The notes under the pieces were generated by a model. That model made no database searches. It was not told where the DNA came from and was given only the letters and a program-made list of their open reading frames with translations. A stretch of 60,286 nt of DNA from Lachnospiraceae bacterium (GTDB lineage: Bacteria; Bacillota; Clostridia; Lachnospirales; Lachnospiraceae). Position 1 is the first letter of the stretch, and each line of letters begins with the position of its first letter. The translations under genes were made by a program, and so were the position numbers. Of this stretch, positions 35,357-43,352 are shown piece after piece. Location: NCBI GenBank assembly GCA_004556655.1, contig SFGF01000011.1, positions 1 through 60,286 on the forward strand, read 5' to 3'.

Positions 35357-36750
35357 TGGGTGACGTATTAAAGAAAGTTCCTGTAAGAGAACAGGCACCA
35401 AAGGTAAGAGCAACAAACTTTGATGAAGTTTGTCTTGGATATAATAAAGAAGAGGCAGTTGAAGAGGCAAATCGCTGTCTTACATGTAAAAATGCAAAAT
35501 GTGTTCAGGGATGTCCTGTAAATATCAATATTCCTGGATTTATCAAAGAAGTAAAAGAAGGAAATTTTGCAGAAGCTTATAAAGTAATCGGACAGTCCAG
35601 TTCACTGCCGGCAGTCTGTGGACGTGTATGTCCTCAGGAAACACAGTGCGAAGGAAAATGTATCCGTGGAATCAAGGGAGAAGCTGTTTCCATCGGTAAA
35701 CTGGAACGTTTTGTAGCTGACTGGGCTAAAGAGAATGGAATCAAACCGGAAGCTCCGGCTGAGAAGAACGGACATAAAGTTGCTGTTATCGGTTCCGGTC
35801 CGTCCGGACTTACCTGTGCAGGTGATCTGGCTAAACTTGGTTACGATGTAACCATTTTTGAAGCTCTGCATCAGGCAGGCGGTGTTCTTGTTTATGGTAT
35901 TCCGGAATTCCGTCTTCCGAAAGATAAAGTTGTAAAAGCAGAAGTAGAAAACGTAAAATCTCTGGGTGTAAAAATCGAGACCAACGTTATCATCGGAAAA
36001 TCAACAACCATTGATGAATTGCTGGAAAATGAAGGATTTGAAGCTGTATTTATTGGTTCCGGTGCAGGTCTTCCAATGTTTATGGGTATTCCTGGAGAAG
36101 TATCTAACGGTGTATTCTCTGCTAACGAATATCTGACACGAAGCAATCTTATGAAAGCTTTCCGCGAAGATCATGACACTCCAATCGTTACAGGAAAGAA
36201 AGTTGTTGTTGTCGGCGGCGGTAATGTTGCTATGGATGCTGCAAGAACTGCTCTTCGTCTTGGCGCTGAAGTACATATTGTATACAGAAGAAGTGAAGAA
36301 GAACTTCCTGCCAGAAAAGAAGAAGTACATCACGCAAAAGAAGAAGGAATCATCTTCGATCTGCTTACCAATCCTGTTGAAATCGTTGCTGATGAAAAGG
36401 GTTGGGTAAAAGCAGTAAAATGTGTTCGTATGGAATTGGGCGAGCCGGATGCTTCCGGAAGAAGACGTCCTGTAGTAGTCGAAGGTTCTGAGTTTGAGAT
36501 GGAAGCAGACACTGTTATCATGTCACTGGGAACTTCACCGAATCCTTTGATTTCTTCTACTACCATCGGTCTTGATATCAACAAGAGAAAATGTATCATT
36601 GCTGATGAGGAAACCGGAGCAACCTCCAAAGAAGGTGTATACGCCGGTGGAGATGCTGTAACAGGTGCTGCAACTGTTATCCTGGCTATGGGTGCCGGAA
36701 AAGCTGCCGCAAAAGGAATCGACGAATTCATCAAAAATAAAACAAAATAA
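35356..36750 (+). CDS. nfnB: Ferredoxin:NADP+ oxidoreductase large subunit (NfnB / GltD-like)
   Basis: The 464-residue flavoprotein has an N-terminal iron-sulfur region (CLTCKNAKCVQGCPVNINIP, then CGRVCPQETQCEGKC) that binds two [4Fe-4S] clusters. Two Rossmann folds follow, for FAD (VIGSGPSGLTCAGDLAKLG) and NADPH (VVVGGGNVAMDAARTALRLG). It matches the glutamate synthase small-subunit family, but pairing with NfnA and the absence of a gltB-type large subunit support the Nfn complex. The NADPH made could feed biosynthesis; the NADP-linked icd elsewhere in the window is another source. A strong terminator follows. Confidence 0.9.
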   Translation: MGDVLKKVPVREQAPKVRATNFDEVCLGYNKEEAVEEANRCLTCKNAKCVQGCPVNINIPGFIKEVKEGNFAEAYKVIGQSSSLPAVCGRVCPQETQCEGKCIRGIKGEAVSIGKLERFVADWAKENGIKPEAPAEKNGHKVAVIGSGPSGLTCAGDLAKLGYDVTIFEALHQAGGVLVYGIPEFRLPKDKVVKAEVENVKSLGVKIETNVIIGKSTTIDELLENEGFEAVFIGSGAGLPMFMGIPGEVSNGVFSANEYLTRSNLMKAFREDHDTPIVTGKKVVVVGGGNVAMDAARTALRLGAEVHIVYRRSEEELPARKEEVHHAKEEGIIFDLLTNPVEIVADEKGWVKAVKCVRMELGEPDASGRRRPVVVEGSEFEMEADTVIMSLGTSPNPLISSTTIGLDINKRKCIIADEETGATSKEGVYAGGDAVTGAATVILAMGAGKAAAKGIDEFIKNKTK

Positions 36751-36768
36751 TTAATTTCTAAAAATATG

Positions 36769-36807
36769 CGGCTCTGTAGTGAATATATCACTACAGAGCC
36801 GTTTTTT
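36769..36807 (+). terminator. Terminator after nfnAB
   Basis: CGGCTCTGTAGTGA (36769-36782) pairs with TCACTACAGAGCCG (36788-36801), followed by six T residues at 36802-36807. Confidence 0.92.
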
Positions 36808-36841
36808 GTATCATACTTTGACTTTCCTATGATACAAAAAA
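36802..36841. promoter_or_regulatory. 14-bp inverted repeat upstream of the alkD-like gene
   Basis: TTTTTTGTATCATA (36802-36815) and TATGATACAAAAAA (36828-36841) are perfect complements separated by 12 bp; a further ATGATACAC lies at about 36850. The left arm includes the T run of the nfnAB terminator. It may be a second terminator on either strand, or an operator for the following gene. Confidence 0.55.
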
Positions 36842-36954
36842 CCTCCGGATGATACACATGAATAGGTATCTTATTGGAACACTTTGTGATATAATTGTCT
36901 ACGATCAAATTGAAATTTTAAAATCAAATAATAGATGAATTGGAGGGTAGTGGT

Positions 36955-37638
36955 GTGATTGAAAATATAAGGATAATGCTATCAGAAAATGCTGATTTAC
37001 AATATAAAAGTTTTCATCAGTCACTTGTACCTGGACTTGAATCCATGATCGGTGTGAGAATTCCCAAACTTCGTGAAATTGCCAGATGGACATCAAAACA
37101 AAACTGGCAGCCGATATGGGAAGAATTGTCAAAAGAATGCTATGAAGAATTGATGATAAGAGGCATGCTGATCGGTTACAGTAAACTCTCTCAAAAGGAA
37201 CAGACCGAATATCTTAAACGTTTTGTGCCGCTGATTAATAACTGGGCCATCTGCGATTGTTGCTGCAGCACCTGGAAATTCATGAAAAAAGATCAGGATT
37301 ATTGGTTTTCTTTTTTAAAACCTTATTTTTCCAGTATTTATGAATTTCAGGTACGTTTTGCTGTTGTTGCTTTATTGGATTACTTTGTTGAGGAAAAATA
37401 TTTACAGGAAATATTTTCTGTTTTTGACAACATCCAGCAACACGATTATTATGTACAGATGGCGATAGCCTGGGCTGTTTCCGTATGCTTTGTAAAATAT
37501 CCGCGTGAAACGGAGTCATATCTTCGTTCCAATCATCTGGATGATTTTACGCAGAATAAAGCTATCCAGAAAATAAGAGAATCCAATCGGGTATCCAGGG
37601 AAGGAAAAGAGGAAGTTCTGACCTGGAAAAGATTATAA
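36955..37638 (+). CDS. DNA alkylation repair protein, AlkD-like HEAT-repeat glycosylase
   Basis: AlkD-type proteins are all-helical HEAT-like-repeat DNA glycosylases that remove positively charged alkylated bases such as 7-methylguanine. The 227-residue product has the family pattern MIGVRIPKLREIARW near the N-terminus, NNWAICDCCCSTWKF in the middle and a C-terminal QNKAIQKIRESNRVS segment. The Asp of WAICDCC matches the conserved catalytic-site region (WD/WA-x-x-D). I chose the GTG at 36955, preceded by TTGGAGGG. It is probably followed in the same unit by the DUF975 gene. Confidence 0.85.
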   Translation: MIENIRIMLSENADLQYKSFHQSLVPGLESMIGVRIPKLREIARWTSKQNWQPIWEELSKECYEELMIRGMLIGYSKLSQKEQTEYLKRFVPLINNWAICDCCCSTWKFMKKDQDYWFSFLKPYFSSIYEFQVRFAVVALLDYFVEEKYLQEIFSVFDNIQQHDYYVQMAIAWAVSVCFVKYPRETESYLRSNHLDDFTQNKAIQKIRESNRVSREGKEEVLTWKRL

Positions 37639-37666
37639 TTTATATATGAAAAAGGAGTAAATAATT

Positions 37667-38440
37667 ATGTGGGATCGAGTAGTGCTAAAAGAACGAGGAA
37701 AAGAGGCTATTAGACGGAACTATTGGAAATGTGTTCTTGTGTCATTGATATTAATGCTGTTTGTTCAGGGTAGTGCCGGAAGCTCAGCAAGAGGTACTTC
37801 GCATTCTTCAGATCAAAATAATACGGAAAATTATTCTTATACCGTATCTGCCGGTACCAACGCTTTCAATTTTAATTTTGATCTTGGGGATGGTGCTTCC
37901 ATTCTTTTCAGAAATCCTGTGATTGGTTTTTTCACCGGTATGTTTTTACTGATTGTTGTAATTCTTACCATAATACTCCGGATATTTGTTTTTGCACCTA
38001 TGGAAATCGGCGGCTGTCGTTTCTTTATAGAAAATGCATATGACCCCTCTGAACCTGGCAGATTACTTTTTTCTTTCCATAGCGGCCATTATTCAAAAAT
38101 GGTTCTTACTATGTTCTGCAGAGATCTCTTTGTCAGTCTGTGGAGTTTGCTTTTTGTTATTCCGGGAATCATCAAAAGTTATGAATATCGCATGGTGCCT
38201 TATCTTATGGCAGATGCCCCGGATCTGACCAGACAGGAAGCTTTTCGTATCAGCAAAGATTTAATGTACGGCCAGAAGATGAATGCTTTTGTACTTGACC
38301 TTTCATTTATCGGTTGGCAGATATTATCTGCCTGCACATGTGGACTTCTTGGAGTTTTCTATGTAAACCCGTATATCAATGCTACAAATGCTGAACTTTT
38401 TCTGGAACTGAAGCGACAGTATTTTTCAGCACGATATTAA
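37667..38440 (+). CDS. DUF975 family membrane protein
   Basis: The 257-residue protein starts RVVLKERGKEAIRRNYWKCV, typical of DUF975, and has about five hydrophobic segments. The region between the first two is Ser/Asn-rich and soluble. A conserved DAPDLTRQEAFRISKDLMYG stretch lies near the C-terminus, followed by the last two membrane helices. The function of DUF975 proteins is not established. AAAGGAG precedes the ATG. Confidence 0.83.
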   Translation: MWDRVVLKERGKEAIRRNYWKCVLVSLILMLFVQGSAGSSARGTSHSSDQNNTENYSYTVSAGTNAFNFNFDLGDGASILFRNPVIGFFTGMFLLIVVILTIILRIFVFAPMEIGGCRFFIENAYDPSEPGRLLFSFHSGHYSKMVLTMFCRDLFVSLWSLLFVIPGIIKSYEYRMVPYLMADAPDLTRQEAFRISKDLMYGQKMNAFVLDLSFIGWQILSACTCGLLGVFYVNPYINATNAELFLELKRQYFSARY

Positions 38441-38467
38441 AATAGTAAGTTGTAAAGGAGAATCTAT

Positions 38468-39082
38468 ATGTCATTGAAAATTCAATTTGTGACAGATTAT
38501 GTATGCCCCTACTGCATGGTCGCAAAGGTACCATTTATGCAGGCTATTCAGGGAAAAGATGTGGAAGTGGAGTGGATTCCTTATGAACTGACACAGGAAC
38601 CGGACGAGCGAATCGACACTTACCATGATGAAGTCCGAAAAGAAAAATGGGCAAAGACTCTGGTACCCATGGCAAAAGCTCTTGGAATTGATATGAAACT
38701 GCCTCCAAAAGTAATTCCACGGCCATACACCAGACTGGCTTTTGAGGGCTATCATTTTGCCAAAGAACATGGTCAGGGAGAAGAGTATAATACTCGGGTA
38801 TTTCATGCTTACTTTTGTGAAGAACGGGATATTGGTAATCCTGAAGTTCTTTGTGAAATTGCAAAAGAATCCGGACTTGATGTGGATTCGTTTCGAAAAT
38901 CTCTTGAAGACGGAACCTACACCGCATTGCAGAAGAATCTGGTTGCTTATGCCCGCGATGAACTTCATGTACAGTCCGTACCTACCATTTTTTTAGGAAA
39001 TACAATGATAGAAATCACCGAATATACAAAAGAGGCATTTGAAGAAATAATTCATCATGCTTTAAAGGAAGACTGCAAATGA
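38468..39082 (+). CDS. DsbA/FrnE-like thioredoxin-fold oxidoreductase
   Basis: A cytosolic, 204-residue thioredoxin-fold protein with the active-site motif CPYC at residues 13-16 and no signal peptide. The helical insertion and the cis-Pro region (VQSVPTIFLG) match the DsbA/FrnE/2-hydroxychromene-isomerase group. Substrates are unknown. FrnE relatives act in disulfide exchange or polyketide-related isomerisation, but in anaerobes a general thiol role is more likely. Its last codons overlap rlmH by 4 bp (ATGA), so translation is coupled. Confidence 0.85.
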   Translation: MSLKIQFVTDYVCPYCMVAKVPFMQAIQGKDVEVEWIPYELTQEPDERIDTYHDEVRKEKWAKTLVPMAKALGIDMKLPPKVIPRPYTRLAFEGYHFAKEHGQGEEYNTRVFHAYFCEERDIGNPEVLCEIAKESGLDVDSFRKSLEDGTYTALQKNLVAYARDELHVQSVPTIFLGNTMIEITEYTKEAFEEIIHHALKEDCK

Positions 39083-39558
39083 AAATTACAATCATAACAG
39101 TCGGAAAAATCAAAGAAAAATATCTTCGTGATGCCATAGCGGAATATTCCAAAAGACTGAATAAATATTGCAAACTGGATATTCTGGAAGTAGCTGATGA
39201 AAAGACACCGGATCATGCCAGTGCGATTGTAGAAGAACAGATTCGTAATAAAGAAGGGGAACGAATATTAAAACTCCTTAAAGATGATGCTTACGTAATT
39301 ACACTGGAAATCGGAGGAAAAATGCTTGATTCTGTAGAATTTTCCCAAAAATTGGAGCGGCTGGGAATCCAGGGAAAAAGCCATATCATTTTTGTAATTG
39401 GGGGCTCCATCGGTTTGGGGAATGAAATACTAAAACGTTCAGATTTTGCCATTAGTTTTTCAAAAATGACATTTCCTCACCAACTGATGCGTGTGATTTT
39501 GCTGGAACAAATTTACCGGAGCTATCGCATTATGAATCATGAACCTTATCACAAATAA
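39079..39558 (+). CDS. rlmH: 23S rRNA (pseudouridine1915-N3)-methyltransferase
   Basis: SPOUT-fold methyltransferase that modifies pseudouridine 1915 in helix 69 of 23S rRNA. The 159-residue product has the expected start KITIITVGKIKEKYLRDAI, the SAM-binding knot VIGGSIGLGNEIL and the C-terminal MTFPHQLMRVILLEQIYRSY with final HEPYHK. The start overlaps the preceding stop. This is a housekeeping enzyme at the usual length. Confidence 0.96.
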   Translation: MKITIITVGKIKEKYLRDAIAEYSKRLNKYCKLDILEVADEKTPDHASAIVEEQIRNKEGERILKLLKDDAYVITLEIGGKMLDSVEFSQKLERLGIQGKSHIIFVIGGSIGLGNEILKRSDFAISFSKMTFPHQLMRVILLEQIYRSYRIMNHEPYHK

Positions 39559-39584
39559 TACCATAAAGAAAGGAAGTAATACAA

Positions 39585-40469
39585 TTGGTAAAAATCATTT
39601 CTGACAGTACCTGTGACTTGTCTGAAGAATTACTTAAAAAATATGATATATCTATTCTGCCTCTTCATATTCTCCTCGGTGAAAGAGAATGCGAAGATGG
39701 GTATGATATTACACCGGATGAGATTTATCGTTGGTCTGACGAGAACAAAACAACACCTAAGACTTCTGCGCCATCATTAGATAAAGCAATAGATTTATTT
39801 CGCCCCTATGTGGAGACCGGACAGGAAATTGTATGCTTTTCTATTTCAGAAGAGATGTCAACTTCGGGAAATGTTATGCGTCTTGCTTCAGAAGAACTGG
39901 GAGCCGGTGATATGGTACATGTAATAGATTCAGCAAATCTTTCTACCGGCATCGGACTTTTGGTCATTGAAGCTGCCATAATGGCGAAAGAAGGAAAAAA
40001 TGCACAGGAGATTGTAATAAAGATAAATGATTTGAAACCTCTAGTTCGGGCCAGCTTCGTGGTTGATACATTGACATATCTTTACCGTGGAGGCAGGTGC
40101 AGCGGTTTGGCTGCCATGGTAGGAAGCGCACTTAAACTCCACCCTCGCATTGCTGTTGAGAATGGAAAGATGCTTCCGGGGAAAAAGTATCGTGGTAAAA
40201 TGGAAAAAGTTCTTATATCTTATGTAAAAGATATGGAAAATGAATTAAAAAATGCGAAACCAGACCGAATATTTATCACGCATTCGGGTTGTAAACCAGA
40301 GACAATTGAAGAGATTAGCTCTTATCTTAACAATCTTAATATTTTCAAAGAAATCCTGATTACCAGAGCCGGCGGAGTAATTTCCAGTCACTGTGGACCA
40401 GGAACCCTGGGAGTATTATTTATCTCCGAAGGAGATAAAGTCTCCGGCGGATTGCAGAGACGTACTTGA
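39585..40469 (+). CDS. DegV family fatty-acid-binding protein
   Basis: DegV proteins bind a fatty acid chain; FakB members deliver it to the FakA kinase for phospholipid synthesis. The 294-residue product has the N-terminal signature VKIISDSTCDLS, the TSAPS fatty-acid carboxylate-contacting loop (TPKTSAPSL) and VDTLTYLYRGGRCSG. It starts with TTG at 39585 after AAGGAAGT. No fakA gene is nearby. The unit ends without a clear terminator before the next promoter. Confidence 0.9.
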   Translation: MVKIISDSTCDLSEELLKKYDISILPLHILLGERECEDGYDITPDEIYRWSDENKTTPKTSAPSLDKAIDLFRPYVETGQEIVCFSISEEMSTSGNVMRLASEELGAGDMVHVIDSANLSTGIGLLVIEAAIMAKEGKNAQEIVIKINDLKPLVRASFVVDTLTYLYRGGRCSGLAAMVGSALKLHPRIAVENGKMLPGKKYRGKMEKVLISYVKDMENELKNAKPDRIFITHSGCKPETIEEISSYLNNLNIFKEILITRAGGVISSHCGPGTLGVLFISEGDKVSGGLQRRT

Positions 40470-40494
40470 ATTTTATGACAGAAAAATGTTTTGG

Positions 40495-40523
40495 TTGTAC
40501 CGATATCTCTTTTATGCTAAACT
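40495..40523 (+). promoter_or_regulatory. Promoter of the Lon-like ATPase gene
   Basis: TTGTAC (40495-40500) and TAAACT (40518-40523) are 17 bp apart, about 35 bp before the ATG. Confidence 0.5.
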
Positions 40524-40558
40524 GTTAAAGAATTTTTATTACGACAGGGGGATAATTT

Positions 40559-42043
40559 ATGCCAGTATTTGATTTTAAGAATTCACCGGAAGAAACAAAA
40601 GTTTCCGAGTGTACTTATACTGTATTTCGTACCAACGAATCTGAAACTTCTCCGGAACACCCTATTCTTGTGCTGGATAACAGCAGCAAAAAACTAAAAC
40701 ATCATTCGGAAGGTGTATTCACGAACCCGATCAAGAAAACTGCTTTTGAATTCAAGACAGATAGCGGAATTGTCAGTGCGGATATTCTTCAAATAGATGC
40801 CCGTTTTGTAAGTCTTTTAAAATGGCTTGGAGAAAATCATATCAATGTCTGCCTTTCCGGAGCCGACAGGGAGGATGGATATGCTGTATACAAAATTCGT
40901 GAGATTGCTTTTGGCGGCGGCGGAAAACTCTCGGCAGAGGATGGATTTCTTCAATTTATGATTGAACGACTCCTTTCCAGTGACGCCCCTTCAGAAGAAG
41001 TAGAAGATGAAGACGAAGAAGAAACCGGTGACAGCATGAAGCTCACCAGTATCCAAAGCATCACAGATTTCATGAACTGTGCCGGTCGGACACTTCCGGA
41101 CAATATCCGTCTCTGGGCAAGAAGGAATCTGGCTGTGGCACGCTCTCATGAAGTTTCTCAAGAGGAACGACGTCATGCCCAGCGTGCTCTTTCTATTATG
41201 ATGAACATTCAGTGGAAGAGTAATTATTTTGAAACGATTGATATTGAGGAAGCCAGGAGAATTCTTGATGAAGAACTCTATGGTATGGAACGGGTAAAAC
41301 AGAGAATCATGGAGACCATTATCCAGATTAATCGAACCCATACATTGCCGTCTTACGGCATTTTGCTGATCGGACCGGCAGGAACCGGTAAATCACAGAT
41401 TGCATATGCGGTAGCCCGAATCTTGAAACTGCCATGGACTACTCTGGATATGAGTTCTATCAACGATCCGGAACAGCTGACAGGAAGCTCCCGTATCTAT
41501 GCCAATGCTAAACCGGGTATTATCATGGAAGCATTCTCCATGGCGGGAGAGTCAAACCTGGTTTTTATCATCAACGAGCTTGATAAGGCGGCTTCCGGCA
41601 AAGGAAACGGAAATCCTGCGGATGTGCTTTTGACTTTGCTTGATAACCTGGGATTTACGGATAACTATATGGAATGTATGATTCCTACTGTAGGTGTTTA
41701 CCCTATTGCCACCGCCAATGAAAGAGATCAGATCAGTGCACCACTGATGTCACGATTTGCTGTCATAGAAATCCCGGATTACACTCCGGAAGAAAAGAAA
41801 ATCATCTTTTCCAGCTATGTGCTTCCAAAAGTGATGAAACGAATCGGTATGCTCGATAATGAATGCAGCCTTACGGCTGATGGTCTTGAGGCTGTCATTG
41901 AAATTTACAAAGATACCAGCGGAATCCGTGATCTGGAGCAGGCGGCAGAACATATCGCTGCTAATGCTTTGTACCAGATTGAGGTAGATCATGTGGAATC
42001 TGTAACTTTTGACGGAGAAATGGTAAGAGAACTTCTTCCCTGA
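40559..42043 (+). CDS. Lon-like AAA+ ATPase without a protease domain
   Basis: The 494-residue protein has an unrecognised N-terminal domain (about 1-145), an acidic linker (EEVEDEDEEETGD) and a helical region. A clearly Lon-type AAA+ module follows: ARRILDEELYGMERVK just before Walker A GPAGTGKS (272-279), Walker B region VFIINELDK (335-343), sensor 1 IATAN (383-387), an SRF arginine finger near 399, and sensor 2 GIRDLEQ near 450. It ends where Lon's serine-lysine protease domain would begin, and the N-terminal LON domain is missing. The Walker B aspartate of Lon (LLDEID) is asparagine here (IINELD). It might act as an unfoldase or chaperone; this is inference. GGGGGAT precedes the ATG. Confidence 0.85.
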   Translation: MPVFDFKNSPEETKVSECTYTVFRTNESETSPEHPILVLDNSSKKLKHHSEGVFTNPIKKTAFEFKTDSGIVSADILQIDARFVSLLKWLGENHINVCLSGADREDGYAVYKIREIAFGGGGKLSAEDGFLQFMIERLLSSDAPSEEVEDEDEEETGDSMKLTSIQSITDFMNCAGRTLPDNIRLWARRNLAVARSHEVSQEERRHAQRALSIMMNIQWKSNYFETIDIEEARRILDEELYGMERVKQRIMETIIQINRTHTLPSYGILLIGPAGTGKSQIAYAVARILKLPWTTLDMSSINDPEQLTGSSRIYANAKPGIIMEAFSMAGESNLVFIINELDKAASGKGNGNPADVLLTLLDNLGFTDNYMECMIPTVGVYPIATANERDQISAPLMSRFAVIEIPDYTPEEKKIIFSSYVLPKVMKRIGMLDNECSLTADGLEAVIEIYKDTSGIRDLEQAAEHIAANALYQIEVDHVESVTFDGEMVRELLP

Positions 42044-42061
42044 TAAACTGGAGATATAGAA

Positions 42062-42622
42062 ATGACCACATACATTTTAGAGAAAGGACGCCCGTCATCC
42101 TCGGAAGGACGTCTGGAAAAAGAAATAAAGGTTTACGATCTGCTGGATCGTTTGCATATGGAGTATTGGAGAACAGACCATCCGGATGCGGAAGCCTATA
42201 CCATGGATGCATGCAAAGAAATTGATGGTGTATTAGAAGCAACTGTCTGCAAAAATCTGTTCCTTACAAATCGCCAACATACACAGTATTATCTGCTTAT
42301 GATGCCTGGTGATAAAGTATTCAAAACAAAAGAACTGTCTAAACAGATAGGTTGTGCCAGATTGTCCTTTGGATCACCGGAAGAAATGGAAGAATTGCTG
42401 GATTGTACCCCAGGTTCTTCCTCCGTTATGGGACTTATGAATGATACTCAGAATCGAGTCCAGCTTCTGGTAGATCAGGAAATCTTAAAAGGAGAATATC
42501 TAGGTGCTCACCCCTGTATTAATACTTCCAGTCTGAAACTACGAACATCTGAAGTATTTGGGGTATTTTTACAGGCTGTACACCACGATAAAAAAGATGT
42601 CATACTTACCGGTGAAGGGTAA
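42062..42622 (+). CDS. YbaK/ProX-like aminoacyl-tRNA deacylase
   Basis: The 186-residue product has the YbaK/ProRS-associated fold: ATVCKNLFLTNRQHTQYYLL with the substrate-contacting Lys (CKNLFL), and CTPGSSSVMGLMND matching the GxxSPFGLxND-type loop. Members of the ProXp-ala group hydrolyse Ala-tRNA-Pro mischarged by prolyl-tRNA synthetase. It is freestanding here, 18 bp after the Lon-like gene, and is followed by a strong terminator. The link to the upstream ATPase is positional only. Confidence 0.85.
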   Translation: MTTYILEKGRPSSSEGRLEKEIKVYDLLDRLHMEYWRTDHPDAEAYTMDACKEIDGVLEATVCKNLFLTNRQHTQYYLLMMPGDKVFKTKELSKQIGCARLSFGSPEEMEELLDCTPGSSSVMGLMNDTQNRVQLLVDQEILKGEYLGAHPCINTSSLKLRTSEVFGVFLQAVHHDKKDVILTGEG

Positions 42623-42636
42623 TCAAGGACAGGGAA

Positions 42637-42665
42637 GGACAGGGGACAAACCCCTGTCCGTTTTT
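42637..42665 (+). terminator. Terminator after the deacylase gene
   Basis: GGACAGGGG (42637-42645) pairs with CCCCTGTCC (42651-42659) around ACAAA, followed by GTTTTTA. It separates the deacylase from the heat-shock unit. Confidence 0.9.
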
Positions 42666-42696
42666 ATTTAAGTTCACAGAATTTTCACATTTTTTG

Positions 42697-42738
42697 TTAG
42701 CACTCGTACTTGACGAGTGCTAATTTATGTGTTATATT
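42697..42738 (+). promoter_or_regulatory. CIRCE operator and promoter of hsp20
   Basis: TTAGCACTC (42697-42705), a 9-bp spacer and GAGTGCTAA (42715-42723) match the CIRCE consensus perfectly. CIRCE is the site of the heat-shock repressor HrcA. The -35 TTGACG (42710-42715) lies inside CIRCE, and the -10 TATATT (42733-42738) is 17 bp away. HrcA binding would therefore block polymerase directly. Confidence 0.95.
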
Positions 42739-42834
42739 ACATCTAGAACAAAGGAAACAATATAAATCCTGAGTTTTGTAGAAAATAAAAACAAGCGGTT
42801 CTAACACCGTATGATATGAATGGAGGAATGTTTT

Positions 42835-43272
42835 ATGTTAATGCCTAGTATTTTTGGAGAGAGTTTAGTTGATGAATTTTTTGATGATTTTGCACGTCCG
42901 GCAAGAAACGCAGCAAGATACACTACAAATTCCACTTCTTTGATGAACACAGATGTGAAAGAAACAAAGACAGGTTATGAACTTGATATTGATCTTCCGG
43001 GATATAAGAAAGAAGATGTAAAGGCAGAACTGAAAAAAGGTTATCTGACAATCAGTGCTTCTACTAACAGTACCAAAGAAGATAAGGGAGAAAAATATAT
43101 CCGCAGAGAAAGATTTTGCGGTACCTGCAGCAGAAGCTTCTATGTAGGTGAAGATATTGAACAGTCAGATATCAAAGCGAAATTCGAAGATGGTATTCTG
43201 AAAGTATTCGTACCGAAGAAAGAACAGCAGCCTGTCGTTGAAAAAAATAATTATATTACCATCGAAGGCTAA
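42835..43272 (+). CDS. Small heat shock protein, Hsp20 family
   Basis: The 145-residue chaperone has an N-terminal arm (MLMPSIFGESLVDEFFDDF) and an alpha-crystallin domain with DIDLPGYKKEDVKAEL. The end of the domain carries FEDGILKVFVPKK, followed by a short tail. It holds unfolding proteins in an ATP-independent way. I chose the ATG at 42835, preceded by TGGAGGA, rather than the in-frame ATG at 42820, which lies in the ribosome site itself. CIRCE control implies HrcA regulation. A full terminator separates it from the J-protein gene. Confidence 0.95.
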   Translation: MLMPSIFGESLVDEFFDDFARPARNAARYTTNSTSLMNTDVKETKTGYELDIDLPGYKKEDVKAELKKGYLTISASTNSTKEDKGEKYIRRERFCGTCSRSFYVGEDIEQSDIKAKFEDGILKVFVPKKEQQPVVEKNNYITIEG

Positions 43273-43280
43273 TGAATAAA

Positions 43281-43316
43281 CGGGAATGTTCTGACATGGC
43301 AGAAATTCCCGTTTTT
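43281..43316 (+). terminator. Terminator between hsp20 and the J-protein gene
   Basis: CGGGAAT pairs with ATTCCCG, and inner TTCTG pairs with CAGAA around ACATGG; TTTTT follows. It would reduce read-through into the next gene, or be partial. Confidence 0.88.
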
Positions 43317-43352
43317 AATATATAAAAAAAGCTATGAATGGAGGTGGTTGGC

